From: an uncultured Bacillota bacterium
GTDB lineage: Bacteria; Bacillota_I; Bacilli_A; RF39; UBA660
Reading direction: 5' to 3'
Assembly (NCBI GenBank): GCA_946625165.1
Contig: CAMOSR010000004.1
Coordinates: 1-44,445 of the forward strand
DNA length: 44,445 nucleotides
Below are positions 16,311 through 24,676 of the stretch, in pieces. Position numbers and translations under genes: made by a program. The notes under the pieces are model-generated. The model did not search any database and was not told the DNA's origin. It worked only from the letters and a program-made list of their open reading frames with translations. Within the stretch, counting starts at the first letter, position 1, and each line of letters begins with the position of its first letter.

Positions 16311-17315
16311 ATGAATTTTGAGAGTAACATTTTTAAAAGGCTTATTCCTGATTATGATAGACTTTTATCTTATGGTTTTATTTTAAATGGTAAAAAGTAT
16401 GAATATGTGACTAAGATTATAGATGGTGATTTTGAGGTTTGTATTGTTGTTTTTGATGGCAAGGTTTCTGGTAAAATTTATGACTTGGATATAAATGAGG
16501 AATATACTAATTTTAGAGTAGATGGTCAAAATGGTGTTTTTGTAAATAGGGTTAGGGAAGAGTATACTAATATTTTAATAGATATTGCTAGTAAGTGTTT
16601 TATTAAAAGGCCTTTTATTAGTGAGCAAGCTAATAGAATTTGTAATTTGATGTTGGATAAATATGGCGATGAACCTATATTTAAGTTTGATGGTTATCCG
16701 GGTTTTGGAATTTTTGAGAACAATGGTAAGTGGTATGCACTTATTATGAATCTTGAAAAAGTCAAACTTGATGGAAAAAGCAAGGATGAAATTGAAATTA
16801 TTAATTTAAAGTTAGATAAAAATAAAATAAATTCTTTGTTAAAGAAAAAAGGATTTTATAAGGCATATCATATGAATAAGATTAATTGGATTAGTGTCAT
16901 ATTAGATGATACTATAGACGATGATATACTTATGGAACTTATTGATGAAAGCCGAAGCTATACTGTTATATCTAAACAAAGTAAAAATGAATGGGTAATT
17001 CCAGCTAATCCTAAATATTTTGATTTGGAAAGAGCTTTTTTAGAAAATAAAGTTATTACTTGGCATAGAGGGGCTAATATACAGGCTAATGACATTATTT
17101 ATATTTATATGGCTAAACCTTATTCAGCAATTATTTATAAGTGTGTTGTTTTAGAAACAAATGTATATGGTGAGAGTGATTTGATGAATATGAAATTGAT
17201 TGAAACTTATTCACCTTTAAAATTTCCAATGGAAAAACTTAGAAAATTTGGACTTACTTCAATTAGAGGGGCAAGGCATATTCCTGAAGCTTTAAGTAAA
17301 GAGATGAATTTATAA
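16311..17315 (+). CDS. MmcQ/YjbR family protein fused to an EVE/PUA-like domain
   Basis: Three parts are visible in 334 residues. Residues about 1-95 (YDRLLSYGF...YEYVTKIIDGDFEV...DLDINEEYTNFRVDG...VREEYTNILIDIASKCF) match the N-terminal module often found before MmcQ/YjbR domains. Residues about 98-220 are the MmcQ/YjbR (CyaY-like) fold, with GYPGFGIFENNGKWYALIMNL, a Lys-rich middle and ILDDTIDDDILMELIDESR. Residues about 225-334 (EWVIPANPKYFDL...ITWHRGANIQANDIIYIYMAKPYSAIIYKC) look like an EVE/PUA-like domain, a fold that reads modified bases in DNA or RNA. Function is unknown; YjbR-type proteins are called DNA-binding on limited evidence. No partner gene is adjacent and a terminator follows. 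Confidence 0.78.
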   Translation: MNFESNIFKRLIPDYDRLLSYGFILNGKKYEYVTKIIDGDFEVCIVVFDGKVSGKIYDLDINEEYTNFRVDGQNGVFVNRVREEYTNILIDIASKCFIKRPFISEQANRICNLMLDKYGDEPIFKFDGYPGFGIFENNGKWYALIMNLEKVKLDGKSKDEIEIINLKLDKNKINSLLKKKGFYKAYHMNKINWISVILDDTIDDDILMELIDESRSYTVISKQSKNEWVIPANPKYFDLERAFLENKVITWHRGANIQANDIIYIYMAKPYSAIIYKCVVLETNVYGESDLMNMKLIETYSPLKFPMEKLRKFGLTSIRGARHIPEALSKEMNL

Positions 17316-17340
17316 AAAGGACTTTTTGCCCTTTTTATAA
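17311..17340 (+). terminator. Terminator
   Basis: TATAAAAAGG / CCTTTTTATA with a 9-base loop. The T run is part of the stem, so strength is uncertain. Confidence 0.65.
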
Positions 17341-17397
17341 TTGCATGGTTATTTCATGCGAAAAATAACGATGATTTTTAAATTTTACATAAATATA

Positions 17398-17435
17398 TTG
17401 AAATTTTATTGTTTATATGTTACGATTTTGTCGTA
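17398..17435 (+). promoter_or_regulatory. Promoter of the peroxide operon with OhrR-like operator
   Basis: TTGAAA (17398-17403), 17-bp spacer, TACGAT (17421-17426). The -10 is the left part of a 15-bp inverted repeat TACGATTTTGTCGTA (17421-17435; 5-bp perfect arms). The B. subtilis OhrR operator is, from memory, TACAATTAAATTGTA; ten of 15 positions agree, including the outer TAC...GTA. The second gene of this operon encodes an OhrR-like repressor, so autorepression relieved by organic peroxides is the natural reading (inference). Confidence 0.55.
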
Positions 17436-17461
17436 CACAAGTTAAATAAAGGAGATCATTT

Positions 17462-18001
17462 ATGAATATATATGATTTAAAAGTTAAAACTAGAAATGGT
17501 AAAGAGGTATCTTTAAGTGATTTTAAAGGAAAAGTATTACTTGTTGTAAATACGGCAACAGGTTGTGGTTTTACACCTCAATATAAAGCTTTGGAAACTT
17601 TATATGAGAAATATTATGATAAAGGATTTGAAGTGTTAGATTTTCCATGTGATCAGTTTGGACATCAAGCCCCTGGGACGGATGATGAGATACATGAGTT
17701 TTGTACAGGAAAATATAAAACTCAATTTGATCAATTTGCTAAAGTGGAGGTCAATGGCGAAAATGAAGAGCCACTATTTACTTATCTAAAGGAAAATTCT
17801 CCTAAAGAGGAAATCTATGGCGTTAAAAATAAGATGGCTATGAAGGCTGTTGAAAAGATAAGTACTTCTACTAAAAAAGAAAATGATATCAAATGGAATT
17901 TTACTAAGTTTTTAGTTGATAGAAATGGGGATGTGATTTATAGGCTTTCTCCTATTGAAGATCCTTTGAAAATGGAGAAAAAAATTTTAGAAGTTTTGTA
18001 G
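17462..18001 (+). CDS. Glutathione peroxidase family protein (Cys-type, probably thioredoxin-dependent)
   Basis: Reduces hydroperoxides. The peroxidatic residue is Cys35 in NTATGCGFTPQY, not selenocysteine. FPCDQFGHQ (61-69, with a family Gln) and KWNFTKFLVDR (Trp/Asn of the catalytic tetrad) complete the active site. FPCDQFG replaces the common FPCNQFG, and the second Cys (63) is where Cys-type, thioredoxin-dependent members can carry an extra cysteine. Length of 179 is typical. It heads an operon with an OhrR-like regulator, thioredoxin and thioredoxin reductase, which supplies the complete electron path from NADPH to peroxide. AAAGGAG precedes the ATG. Confidence 0.93.
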   Translation: MNIYDLKVKTRNGKEVSLSDFKGKVLLVVNTATGCGFTPQYKALETLYEKYYDKGFEVLDFPCDQFGHQAPGTDDEIHEFCTGKYKTQFDQFAKVEVNGENEEPLFTYLKENSPKEEIYGVKNKMAMKAVEKISTSTKKENDIKWNFTKFLVDRNGDVIYRLSPIEDPLKMEKKILEVL

Positions 18002-18009
18002 GTGATTAT

Positions 18010-18444
18010 GTGAATTATGATTGTTTAAAACTTGAAAGACAATTATGTTTTCCGGTGTATTTGTGTAGTAAAGAAATAATAAGACATTATACACCGCATT
18101 TGGATAAGCTAAATTTAACTTATACTCAATATATAGTTATGCTTTATCTATGGGAACATGGCATGTGTAATGTGAAGGAAATAGGAAATACTTTGATGCT
18201 TGATTCGAGTACTTTAACACCACTTTTAAAAAAGCTTGAGTTAAAAGGTTATATAACACGAAAAAGAAATGCTAATGATGAGCGAATAGTAAATGTTAAG
18301 CTTACTAGAAAAGGCAAAAGTTTAAGGGAAGAGGCAGTAGAGATTCCTAAAAAAATGGGAGAATGTATTAATTTGAGTGAAAAAGAGGTTATATCTTTAT
18401 ATTCATTAACTTATAAAATTTTAGCTAATATAGAAAAGGAGTAA
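18010..18444 (+). CDS. MarR-family redox repressor, OhrR-like
   Basis: The 144-residue winged-helix protein aligns well from memory with B. subtilis OhrR: KLERQLCFPVYLCSKEI...YTPHLDKLNLTYTQYIVMLYLWEH, then MLDSSTLTPLLKKLELKGYITRKRNANDERIVNVKLT (recognition helix and wing). Cys13 sits where OhrR has its single reactive Cys15; Cys5 and Cys18 are extra. OhrR dimers leave DNA when this Cys is oxidised by organic hydroperoxides. GTG start with AGGTG upstream. Usually the partner is ohr; here it lies between a glutathione peroxidase (8 bp upstream) and trxA (4 bp downstream), so it probably regulates this thiol-peroxidase operon, including itself. Confidence 0.9.
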   Translation: MNYDCLKLERQLCFPVYLCSKEIIRHYTPHLDKLNLTYTQYIVMLYLWEHGMCNVKEIGNTLMLDSSTLTPLLKKLELKGYITRKRNANDERIVNVKLTRKGKSLREEAVEIPKKMGECINLSEKEVISLYSLTYKILANIEKE

Positions 18445-18448
18445 TTGT

Positions 18449-18763
18449 ATGAAAATAATAGATGTTAGTAAAGATAATTTTAAGGAAGAGGTATTGGATT
18501 CTAAGATTCCTGTACTTGTAGATTTTAATGCTGATTGGTGTGGCCCTTGTAAGATGATTAGACCTATTTTGGATGAGATAGCGAGTGAGCATGATGAGTA
18601 TAGGATTGTTTCAGTAAATATTGACGATGAAGATGAACTTGCGGAAGAGTATGGGGTATTTTCTATTCCTTGTTTAGTAGTATTTAGAGGTGGAAGTGAA
18701 TATACTAGAAGTATTGGTTTAAGACCAAAAGAAGAAATTGAAGGTATGCTTGGAGGAGACTAA
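18449..18763 (+). CDS. trxA: Thioredoxin
   Basis: Small dithiol protein reducing disulfides and peroxidases. WCGPC is at 30-34 within VDFNADWCGPCK. The cis-Pro loop reads FSIPCLVVF; Pro74 is followed by Cys75 where most thioredoxins have Thr, giving a third cysteine near the active site. Length of 104 is standard. It begins 4 bp after ohrR-like and its stop abuts the trxB ATG. The extra Cys could alter redox behaviour, or simply be lineage variation. Confidence 0.95.
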   Translation: MKIIDVSKDNFKEEVLDSKIPVLVDFNADWCGPCKMIRPILDEIASEHDEYRIVSVNIDDEDELAEEYGVFSIPCLVVFRGGSEYTRSIGLRPKEEIEGMLGGD

Positions 18764-19672
18764 ATGTACGATATTATAATAGTTGGTGCAGGACCTGCAG
18801 GACTTACTAGTAGTATTTATGCTAGAAGGGCAATGAAGAAAACTTTAGTTTTAGAGGCCGTTAGTTATGGTGGACAGATTATAAATACTTTGTCAATTGA
18901 AAATTATCCAGCTAATCCTGGTATTTCGGGTTTTGATTTTGCAACAAAACTTTATAATCAGGCTAAAGAAATGGGAAGTGAAGTTAAATTTGAAAAAGTT
19001 ACGGAAATAAAGGATAATGGCGATTATAAAGAGGTGATAACTACTAAGGGTATTTATGAAACTAAAACTATTATTTTAGCTACTGGTTTAGAAAATAGAA
19101 AACTTGGTGTTACTAGAGAAGATGAACTTATAGGAAAGGGTGTTTCTTACTGCGCAACTTGTGATGGGGCTTTTTATAAAGGTAAGAATGTTGCTGTTGT
19201 TGGCGGTGGAAATACGGCTTTAGAGGACGCTTTATATTTAACTGACATTGCTAAAATAGTTTATTTAATTCATAGAAGAGATGAATTTAGAGGCGAAGAG
19301 GCGTTAGTAAATAATCTTAAAAATAGGGATAATATAAAATTTATATATAATAGTAATGTAACTAAATTAATTGGTGATGATAAGTTAGAAGGTATTGAAG
19401 TAACTAATAATGACGGTAGTAAGGAAGATATAGAAGTATCTGGTTTATTTATAGCTATTGGTAGAATTCCTGAAAATGAGAATTTTAAAAATATTATAGC
19501 TTTGGATGAGTCTGGTTATATAGTAGCTTCTGAAGATTGTCACACGAATGTGTCTGGAATTTTTGTTAGTGGTGATAATAGGGCAAAAGATGTAAGGCAG
19601 CTTGTTACGGCGGTTTCTGATGGAGCTATTGCTGCTTGTGAAGCTATAAAATTTATAAATAAAAAGAAGTAA
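18764..19672 (+). CDS. trxB: Thioredoxin reductase
   Basis: NADPH-dependent FAD enzyme that re-reduces thioredoxin. GAGPAGL (8-14) binds FAD, the redox pair is in CATCDGAF (Cys130, Cys133), GGGNTALEDALYL (147-159) is the NADPH fold and HRRDEFRG recognises the NADPH phosphate; SGDNRAKDVRQLVTAVSDGAIAA near the C-terminus closes the FAD site (GD motif). Length of 302 is typical. It is last in the operon; a terminator overlaps the stop codon. Confidence 0.97.
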   Translation: MYDIIIVGAGPAGLTSSIYARRAMKKTLVLEAVSYGGQIINTLSIENYPANPGISGFDFATKLYNQAKEMGSEVKFEKVTEIKDNGDYKEVITTKGIYETKTIILATGLENRKLGVTREDELIGKGVSYCATCDGAFYKGKNVAVVGGGNTALEDALYLTDIAKIVYLIHRRDEFRGEEALVNNLKNRDNIKFIYNSNVTKLIGDDKLEGIEVTNNDGSKEDIEVSGLFIAIGRIPENENFKNIIALDESGYIVASEDCHTNVSGIFVSGDNRAKDVRQLVTAVSDGAIAACEAIKFINKKK

Positions 19673-19690
19673 GCGGCTTCTTTTTCTTTA
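19661..19690 (+). terminator. Terminator of the peroxide/thioredoxin operon
   Basis: AAAAAGAAG / CTTCTTTTT stem, 7-base loop that holds the trxB stop codon, then T-rich sequence. Confidence 0.8.
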
Positions 19691-19743
19691 TATTTGATAT
19701 AATTATATTAGTTATGCTTTAATTATAGAACTGAAGATTAGAG

Positions 19744-19772
19744 TTGAAGACTGGCTAAATAGTTGATATAAT
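19744..19772 (+). promoter_or_regulatory. Promoter of the YqeG-like gene
   Basis: TTGAAG (19744-19749), 17-bp spacer, TATAAT (19767-19772). AGGAGG follows at about 19784, correctly placed before the ATG at 19798. Confidence 0.65.
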
Positions 19773-19797
19773 ATCTTATTAACAGGAGGAAAATTCT

Positions 19798-20301
19798 ATG
19801 AAAAGGCCAGATGATATATTTTATAATTTGATTTGTAAGCTTGCTAATTATATTTTAAGTAAATTAGTTAAACCAGATATGGAAATAGACTCAGTTTGTG
19901 AATTAACTGAGGAAGAACTAGATAGGTTGATAAGCGATTATGGAATAAAAGGTGTAATACTTGATGTAGATGAGACTATTAGGTTTGATCAAAAAGATAT
20001 TCCGGAAGAAAATGATAAATGGATAGATATGGTAATGTCTAAATTAAAAGTGGTGATACTTAGTAATGGTATGTCAAAGAAACTTGAGGAAAGGTTTAAC
20101 GAAAAGGGAATAGAATATATAACTTTTGGTTTAAAGCCTTTAAAGCGAGGTTTTTTAAAAGCGTGTGATATTTTATGTTTAAGGCCAGAAGAGGTTGCTG
20201 TAATAGGTGACGATTTATTTTACGATATATATGGTGGAAATCGAAATAATATGACTACTATTAAGGTATCTAATAGTAAAAAACTAGTTAAAAAAAGATG
20301 A
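19798..20301 (+). CDS. YqeG-type HAD superfamily (subfamily IIIA) phosphatase
   Basis: A 167-residue HAD-fold protein. Motif I is ILDVDETI (Asp56, Asp58), motif II LSNG (88-91), the motif III Lys lies in FGLKPLK (about 110-116), and motif IV is GDDLFYD (137-143). The YqeG family normally reads DLDNTL at motif I. In B. subtilis yqeG stands at the head of a conserved cluster with yqeH and other ribosome or metabolism genes; none is present here. The substrate is unknown. A paralogue of similar design lies at 26.7 kb. Confidence 0.82.
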   Translation: MKRPDDIFYNLICKLANYILSKLVKPDMEIDSVCELTEEELDRLISDYGIKGVILDVDETIRFDQKDIPEENDKWIDMVMSKLKVVILSNGMSKKLEERFNEKGIEYITFGLKPLKRGFLKACDILCLRPEEVAVIGDDLFYDIYGGNRNNMTTIKVSNSKKLVKKR

Positions 20302-20559
20302 GAAAAAGAATTGGTGTTATTGTTTAAATAAAATTTTGTATGCTTGATAATACTTGTTTAATTGTTATGTTAGATAATTTAATGAATACATTAATGGATA
20401 ACTTAAAATATAAAAATTAGATTATATAATCTGAAATTATGTTTTTTCTTGTATGAATGTTTTTTATTATTTAGGTTGTTTTTTAGTGTTGTGTTGGTGT
20501 CTTTATATCCGGATTTAATTACTTTTTCTTTTTCAAAATCTGTAAATAAATTTAAATAT
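20302..20559. other. A+T-rich gap with no recognised gene
   Basis: About 260 bases between the YqeG-like gene and the tRNA-Gly terminator. It holds a short palindrome (AGATTATATAATCT near 20418) and several GATAA words but no open frame with a ribosome site and no recognisable RNA. A minus-strand frame crosses it only by running through the tRNA. Confidence 0.6.
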
Positions 20560-20586
20560 GTAAAAACCCTTGAGAAATCAAGGGTT
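20560..20586 (-). terminator. Terminator after tRNA-Gly
   Basis: On the minus strand AACCCTTGA / TCAAGGGTT with a 4-base loop, followed by a T run (A run at 20562-20566 on the plus strand). Confidence 0.9.
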
Positions 20587-20595
20587 AATTTTAAA

Positions 20596-20670
20596 TGGAG
20601 CAAGTGACCGGAATCGAACCGGCATCTTAGCCTTGGCAAGGCCATATACTAACCGTTGTACTACACCTGC
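20596..20670 (-). tRNA. tRNA-Gly (GCC)
   Basis: On the minus strand: acceptor GCAGGTG/CACTTGC (one G-U), D-arm with GGTTAGTA, anticodon loop TTGCCAA (GCC), T-arm GGTTCGATTCC, U73 and encoded CCA. Confidence 0.97.
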
Positions 20671-20678
20671 GTAAGTAC

Positions 20679-20707
20679 ATTATATAATATTTTACGCATA
20701 ATGTAAA
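20679..20707 (-). promoter_or_regulatory. Promoter of tRNA-Gly
   Basis: On the minus strand TTTACA (20702-20707), 17-bp spacer, TATAAT (20679-20684), 8 bp before the mature 5' end. Confidence 0.7.
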
Positions 20708-20802
20708 GAAAAATATTTGAAAATTTTGTCTGTTGATAATTGCATTGTTTACTATTTAAAGATTTTCTTATTTATGTTAAAATTGATTTAGAGAGTGATA
20801 CG

Positions 20803-23094
20803 ATGGAAAAGATTAAAGGACTTACTGAAGAGCAGGTTTTAGAGCTTGAAGAAAAGGGCTTAGTAAATTATAGGTCTGATGTTAAAACTAAATCTATTGG
20901 TCAAATTATTGCGGGCAATTTTTTTACATTGTTTAATTTTTTGAATTTTGGTTTGGCTTTGGCAGTTTTTTTCGCGGGTTCATATAAAAATTTGCTTTTT
21001 CTTGGTGTGGTTATATGTAATACTTTGATTAGTACTTTCCAAGAAATAAGAAGTAAACTTACAGTTGATAAATTATCTTTATTAAATGAGAGTAAAGCAC
21101 GTGTTATTAGAGGTGGAATAGAAAAAGAAGTAAGTATTTATGAAATTGTTTTAGGAGATATTTTAAAACTTAGATCTGGTAATCAAATCCCGACGGATAG
21201 TAGAGTTTTATCGGGTGAAATGCTTGTTAATGAGTCTTTGATCACTGGGGAAGAAGAATCCGTTAGTAAAAAAGTTGGATCTCAATTATATTCTGGAAGT
21301 TTTGTTGTCAGTGGTTCATGTTTAGCAGAGGCTATCCATGTAGGGAAGGATAATTATGCTTCACAAATATCATTAGAGGCCAAATATATTAAGAAAGTAA
21401 ATTCAGAAATTATGAATTTTATAAATAGAATTATTAAATATATTTCTATTGCTATAGTGCCAATTGGAATTTTATTGTTTTTAAATCAGTCTAAAGAGGC
21501 AGCTTTATCTGATGCGATAATTTCGACAGTGGCGGCTTTAATTGGAATGATTCCTGAAGGCTTAGTTTTACTTACGAGTACGGTTTTAGCTATTAGTGTT
21601 ATTAGGCTTGCTGATTATAAAGTTTTAGTTCAAGAACTTTATTGTATTGAAACTTTAGCTAGAGTAGATACGATTTGTTTAGATAAAACTGGGACTATTA
21701 CTGAAGGTAAGATGGAGGTATCGAAGTTAGTTCCTTTAAATGGTACTCCTATGAGTGATATAACTGATGCTCTTGGATTAATAGGCTATCATATGGAAAA
21801 TGATAATCAGACAATGGAAGCTATTAGTAAGAAGTATGGAAGAAGTAATGATTATAAGGTTTTAGAAACTGTGCCATTTTCTTCTAAAAATAAGTGGTCA
21901 GGAATTTCTTTTGAGAAGGTTAGTTATGTGGTTGGGGCTCCTGATATTATTGTTAAGGATTCAAACAAAATAAAAGAGCTTGAGGCATATATAGATAGCA
22001 GAGTAGTTTTACTTGCTAGGAGTAATAAAAGATTAAATAAAGAATTACCAAATAATTTGATTCCTATGGCGCTTGTTATAATTAGTGATAAAGTTAGAAG
22101 AGATGCTAGGGCTACTTTGGAGTATTTTAAAGAGGAGGGCGTTGATATTAAACTAGTTTCTGGTGACAATCCTAAAACGGTGGCGTCAGTAGCTATGAAA
22201 GTTGGTCTTAATGATATAAAATATGTGGATATGAGTAGAACTAAATCGGCAATTAGTGATTTGGTAGATGAATATAATATTTTTGGAAGGGTAAAACCCA
22301 ATCAGAAAAAAGATATTATTTTAGCTTTAAAAGCTAAGGGACATACTGTTGCCATGACTGGCGATGGGGTTAATGATGTTTTAGCCTTAAAAGAAGCTGA
22401 CTGTAGTGTGGCTATGAATAGTGGTAGTGATGCGGCAAGAAATGTGTCACAGTTAGTGCTTTTGGATTCTAATTTTTCATCAATGCCTAAGGTAGTATCA
22501 GAAGGAAGAAGAAGTATAAACAATATTCAAAGGTCGTCAACTTTATTTTTGTGTAAGACTACTTATGCGACGATATTAGCCATAATATTTATGTTTTTAG
22601 GTGAGACTTATCCTTTTGTACCAATTCAGCTTACTTTAACTAGTACAGTAACGATAGGTATTCCTTCATTTGTCTTGGCTCTTGAAGCTAATAATGAAAG
22701 AATTAATGGAAAGATTATTATAAATGTTCTTAAAAAGTCAATTCCGACAGCGATTACTATCGTAGCGAATATACTTATTATTATGATTTTACCTTCGTTT
22801 ATTAGACTTTCACAAGGCGAGGTATCAACTTTATGTGTTATTATGACAGCTTTAACAGGTTTTATGCTTCTTTATAGAATAAGTGTGCCTTTTAATAGGC
22901 TTAGAAGAGTGTTATTTGGGTCTTTATTTTTGTTATTTATATTTGAAATTTTGTTTATGAGGAGATTTTTTTCTCTTGTTATTTTAACACCTAAGCTAAT
23001 TTTTATAATAAGTGGATTATTCTTAGTGGCAGTAATGGTATTTAATTTCTTTACAGGATTGTTTTATCGTATTGCAAAGCGAATAAGGTGGTAA
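20803..23094 (+). CDS. Cation-transporting P-type ATPase (HAD-IC family)
   Basis: I chose the ATG at 20803 (763 residues; GAGAGTG upstream) over an in-frame ATG at 20740 with no ribosome site. Membrane segments lie near 45-90, 210-290, and six more in the last 200 residues. The actuator loop carries ITGEEES. The fourth span ends IGMIPEGLVLLTS, a PEGL motif as in Ca/Na,K-type pumps rather than the CPx motif of heavy-metal pumps. The phosphorylation site is LDKTGTI (Asp294), and the hinge is MTGDGVNDVLALKEADC. It lacks N-terminal metal-binding domains and is shorter than Ca2+ ATPases (about 880). The transported ion cannot be read from the sequence; Ca2+, Mg2+ or Mn2+ are all possible. Monocistronic. 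Confidence 0.92.
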   Translation: MEKIKGLTEEQVLELEEKGLVNYRSDVKTKSIGQIIAGNFFTLFNFLNFGLALAVFFAGSYKNLLFLGVVICNTLISTFQEIRSKLTVDKLSLLNESKARVIRGGIEKEVSIYEIVLGDILKLRSGNQIPTDSRVLSGEMLVNESLITGEEESVSKKVGSQLYSGSFVVSGSCLAEAIHVGKDNYASQISLEAKYIKKVNSEIMNFINRIIKYISIAIVPIGILLFLNQSKEAALSDAIISTVAALIGMIPEGLVLLTSTVLAISVIRLADYKVLVQELYCIETLARVDTICLDKTGTITEGKMEVSKLVPLNGTPMSDITDALGLIGYHMENDNQTMEAISKKYGRSNDYKVLETVPFSSKNKWSGISFEKVSYVVGAPDIIVKDSNKIKELEAYIDSRVVLLARSNKRLNKELPNNLIPMALVIISDKVRRDARATLEYFKEEGVDIKLVSGDNPKTVASVAMKVGLNDIKYVDMSRTKSAISDLVDEYNIFGRVKPNQKKDIILALKAKGHTVAMTGDGVNDVLALKEADCSVAMNSGSDAARNVSQLVLLDSNFSSMPKVVSEGRRSINNIQRSSTLFLCKTTYATILAIIFMFLGETYPFVPIQLTLTSTVTIGIPSFVLALEANNERINGKIIINVLKKSIPTAITIVANILIIMILPSFIRLSQGEVSTLCVIMTALTGFMLLYRISVPFNRLRRVLFGSLFLLFIFEILFMRRFFSLVILTPKLIFIISGLFLVAVMVFNFFTGLFYRIAKRIRW

Positions 23095-23103
23095 GAATTA
23101 GTT

Positions 23104-23131
23104 AAGCAAGTTTATTTTACTTGCTTTTTTG
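23104..23131 (+). terminator. Terminator after the P-type ATPase
   Basis: AAGCAAGT / ACTTGCTT stem, 7-base loop, T run. Confidence 0.88.
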
Positions 23132-23140
23132 TTATAATTA

Positions 23141-23170
23141 TTGACACTTAGTGTAAAGTAGATGTATAAT
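23141..23170 (+). promoter_or_regulatory. Promoter with embedded palindrome
   Basis: TTGACA (23141-23146), 18-bp spacer, TATAAT (23165-23170). The palindrome ACACT-T-AGTGT (23144-23154) overlaps the -35 end and could be an operator; no regulator for it is identified. Confidence 0.65.
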
Positions 23171-23200
23171 TTATATAGAATATAGAGCGTGGGTGATGAG

Positions 23201-24610
23201 ATGATTGTTCAAGAAAAACAAGGGGCAACGCTATTAAATAGGATTGATGTTCAAAAAATTGACAGTTTTGATGATTTTCGCCGTGCTGGTGACCTTATTG
23301 GTTGGATAGATTCACAGCTTAAAGCTGGGAAGTTTTTAAAAACTCGTGGAAGAGAAGTTTTAGTTAGAGTATCAAATAGTAGTTCTTTTAATATTGTAAC
23401 TATTCCACGTAAGGAAGAATATATAGAGTATATTAAAGCTTGGATTAGAGTTTACAATATGTGTTTGGATTATTTAGAAAGATCGTTAAATACTGCTTGC
23501 TTGGAAAATAAAATTATCAAAAGAGAAAGTACCGGCTGGACGATACCTGTTGAGGAAAATATGATAGTTCAAAGAATGGTTATACAATGGCCTAAATTTA
23601 ATGTTGCAACTGCTGATTATGCTAAAGGTTTGGATAAAATTTTAGATAGATATAATGAACTAAAAAATAAACTTATACAATCTTTTAAAAATAGAGAAGT
23701 TGGAGTTTCAGTTAAAAAAAGCAGCGTGATGCTTAGCCCAGCTAATCATGTAAGTTTACCTAAAGTAGAGTTAAAGACTGAACCAGTGGTTAGTTTAGAA
23801 AAAGGTGTGACAACTAATGATGGATATCGGGTTAGTTCAGATTCTCAAAATAAGCTTTCACAGGTAGTTAATTTAGAAGAGAAGGCATATAATCCAGAAA
23901 TTAAGCAAGCTATTAAAACTGAAATGCAGAGTACTAAAACGTTAAAAGAGTCTGATAAAACATTGTTTATTCAAAAAGTTTCAGATGGTGCTATTTTAGA
24001 TAATAGTGATATGGTGGCTTTGAGGAAGCAAAATACGGATATTGTTGTGCTTACGTGTCAAGATGTCAATAGATTTAGAGATGAAGATGTTTTTGTTAGA
24101 AATGCAGCTAGGTGTCAAAGTGAAAGTTTTAATACTGGGGCATTTATTTATGGAAAAGCTACTGATGATCATATGGGTGCTATTGAACTTAAAAGAATTT
24201 TGAAAATGCTTGAAAAGTTTAGTAATAATTTTTCGGGTCTTGTTATTTATTCAATAGATAATGAATATGCTCAAAAAAATAAAAATAGTGATTTAAAACT
24301 TTTGGATTTTATTAATGTTTATAACGCTATTGCTAGAGCTTTAAGTCAGGCCGGTTATAATGTTATGCTATCTATGGATCTTGTAAGTGCCGAGATTATT
24401 GGAGATATAAATAGAAGGTATAACATGCAAAATGAGTATGAAGTCATTTATATGGCAGTAGTGCGAGATATGGATAGTGTTAATAGTAATGCTTCTGTGA
24501 TTATTGTTGATCCTGGTAATGACTATGATATAGTGAATATTAAAAATAAGGAGATTTCAAATCAATTAAGTAGTAAAATGAGTGATAGAAGCTTGGCTAA
24601 AGTAGTCTAG
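23201..24610 (+). CDS. Protein of unknown function with possible GH25/TIM-barrel-like C-terminal domain
   Basis: The ATG at 23201 has GGTGAT matching the 3' part of the anti-SD at good spacing; an in-frame GTG four codons upstream overlaps that site. The 469-residue protein has no signal peptide or membrane span. Residues 1-170 are a mixed helical domain, 170-270 a Lys/Ser/Glu-rich linker. From about 275 the pattern (DIVVLTCQDV...FVRNAARCQSESFNTGAFIYGKA...LKRILKMLEKFSNNFSGLVIYSIDNE) resembles the GH25 lysozyme-like barrel: numbered residues moving to a G-x-Y strand, then a helix and an acidic strand end. The likeness is by eye only, and a lysozyme would be expected to be secreted. Followed by an unknown gene under its own promoter. 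Confidence 0.5.
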   Translation: MIVQEKQGATLLNRIDVQKIDSFDDFRRAGDLIGWIDSQLKAGKFLKTRGREVLVRVSNSSSFNIVTIPRKEEYIEYIKAWIRVYNMCLDYLERSLNTACLENKIIKRESTGWTIPVEENMIVQRMVIQWPKFNVATADYAKGLDKILDRYNELKNKLIQSFKNREVGVSVKKSSVMLSPANHVSLPKVELKTEPVVSLEKGVTTNDGYRVSSDSQNKLSQVVNLEEKAYNPEIKQAIKTEMQSTKTLKESDKTLFIQKVSDGAILDNSDMVALRKQNTDIVVLTCQDVNRFRDEDVFVRNAARCQSESFNTGAFIYGKATDDHMGAIELKRILKMLEKFSNNFSGLVIYSIDNEYAQKNKNSDLKLLDFINVYNAIARALSQAGYNVMLSMDLVSAEIIGDINRRYNMQNEYEVIYMAVVRDMDSVNSNASVIIVDPGNDYDIVNIKNKEISNQLSSKMSDRSLAKVV

Positions 24611-24676
24611 CTTCTTTATTTGACTTTATTTTTAATTTGTGTTAGGATAATCGTGTTTTTGAAGGGGGGAGTCAAA

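Noticed and set aside
20403-20645. Minus-strand frame of 80 codons
   Set aside because: It starts inside tRNA-Gly and crosses its terminator, so it is not a plausible protein gene.
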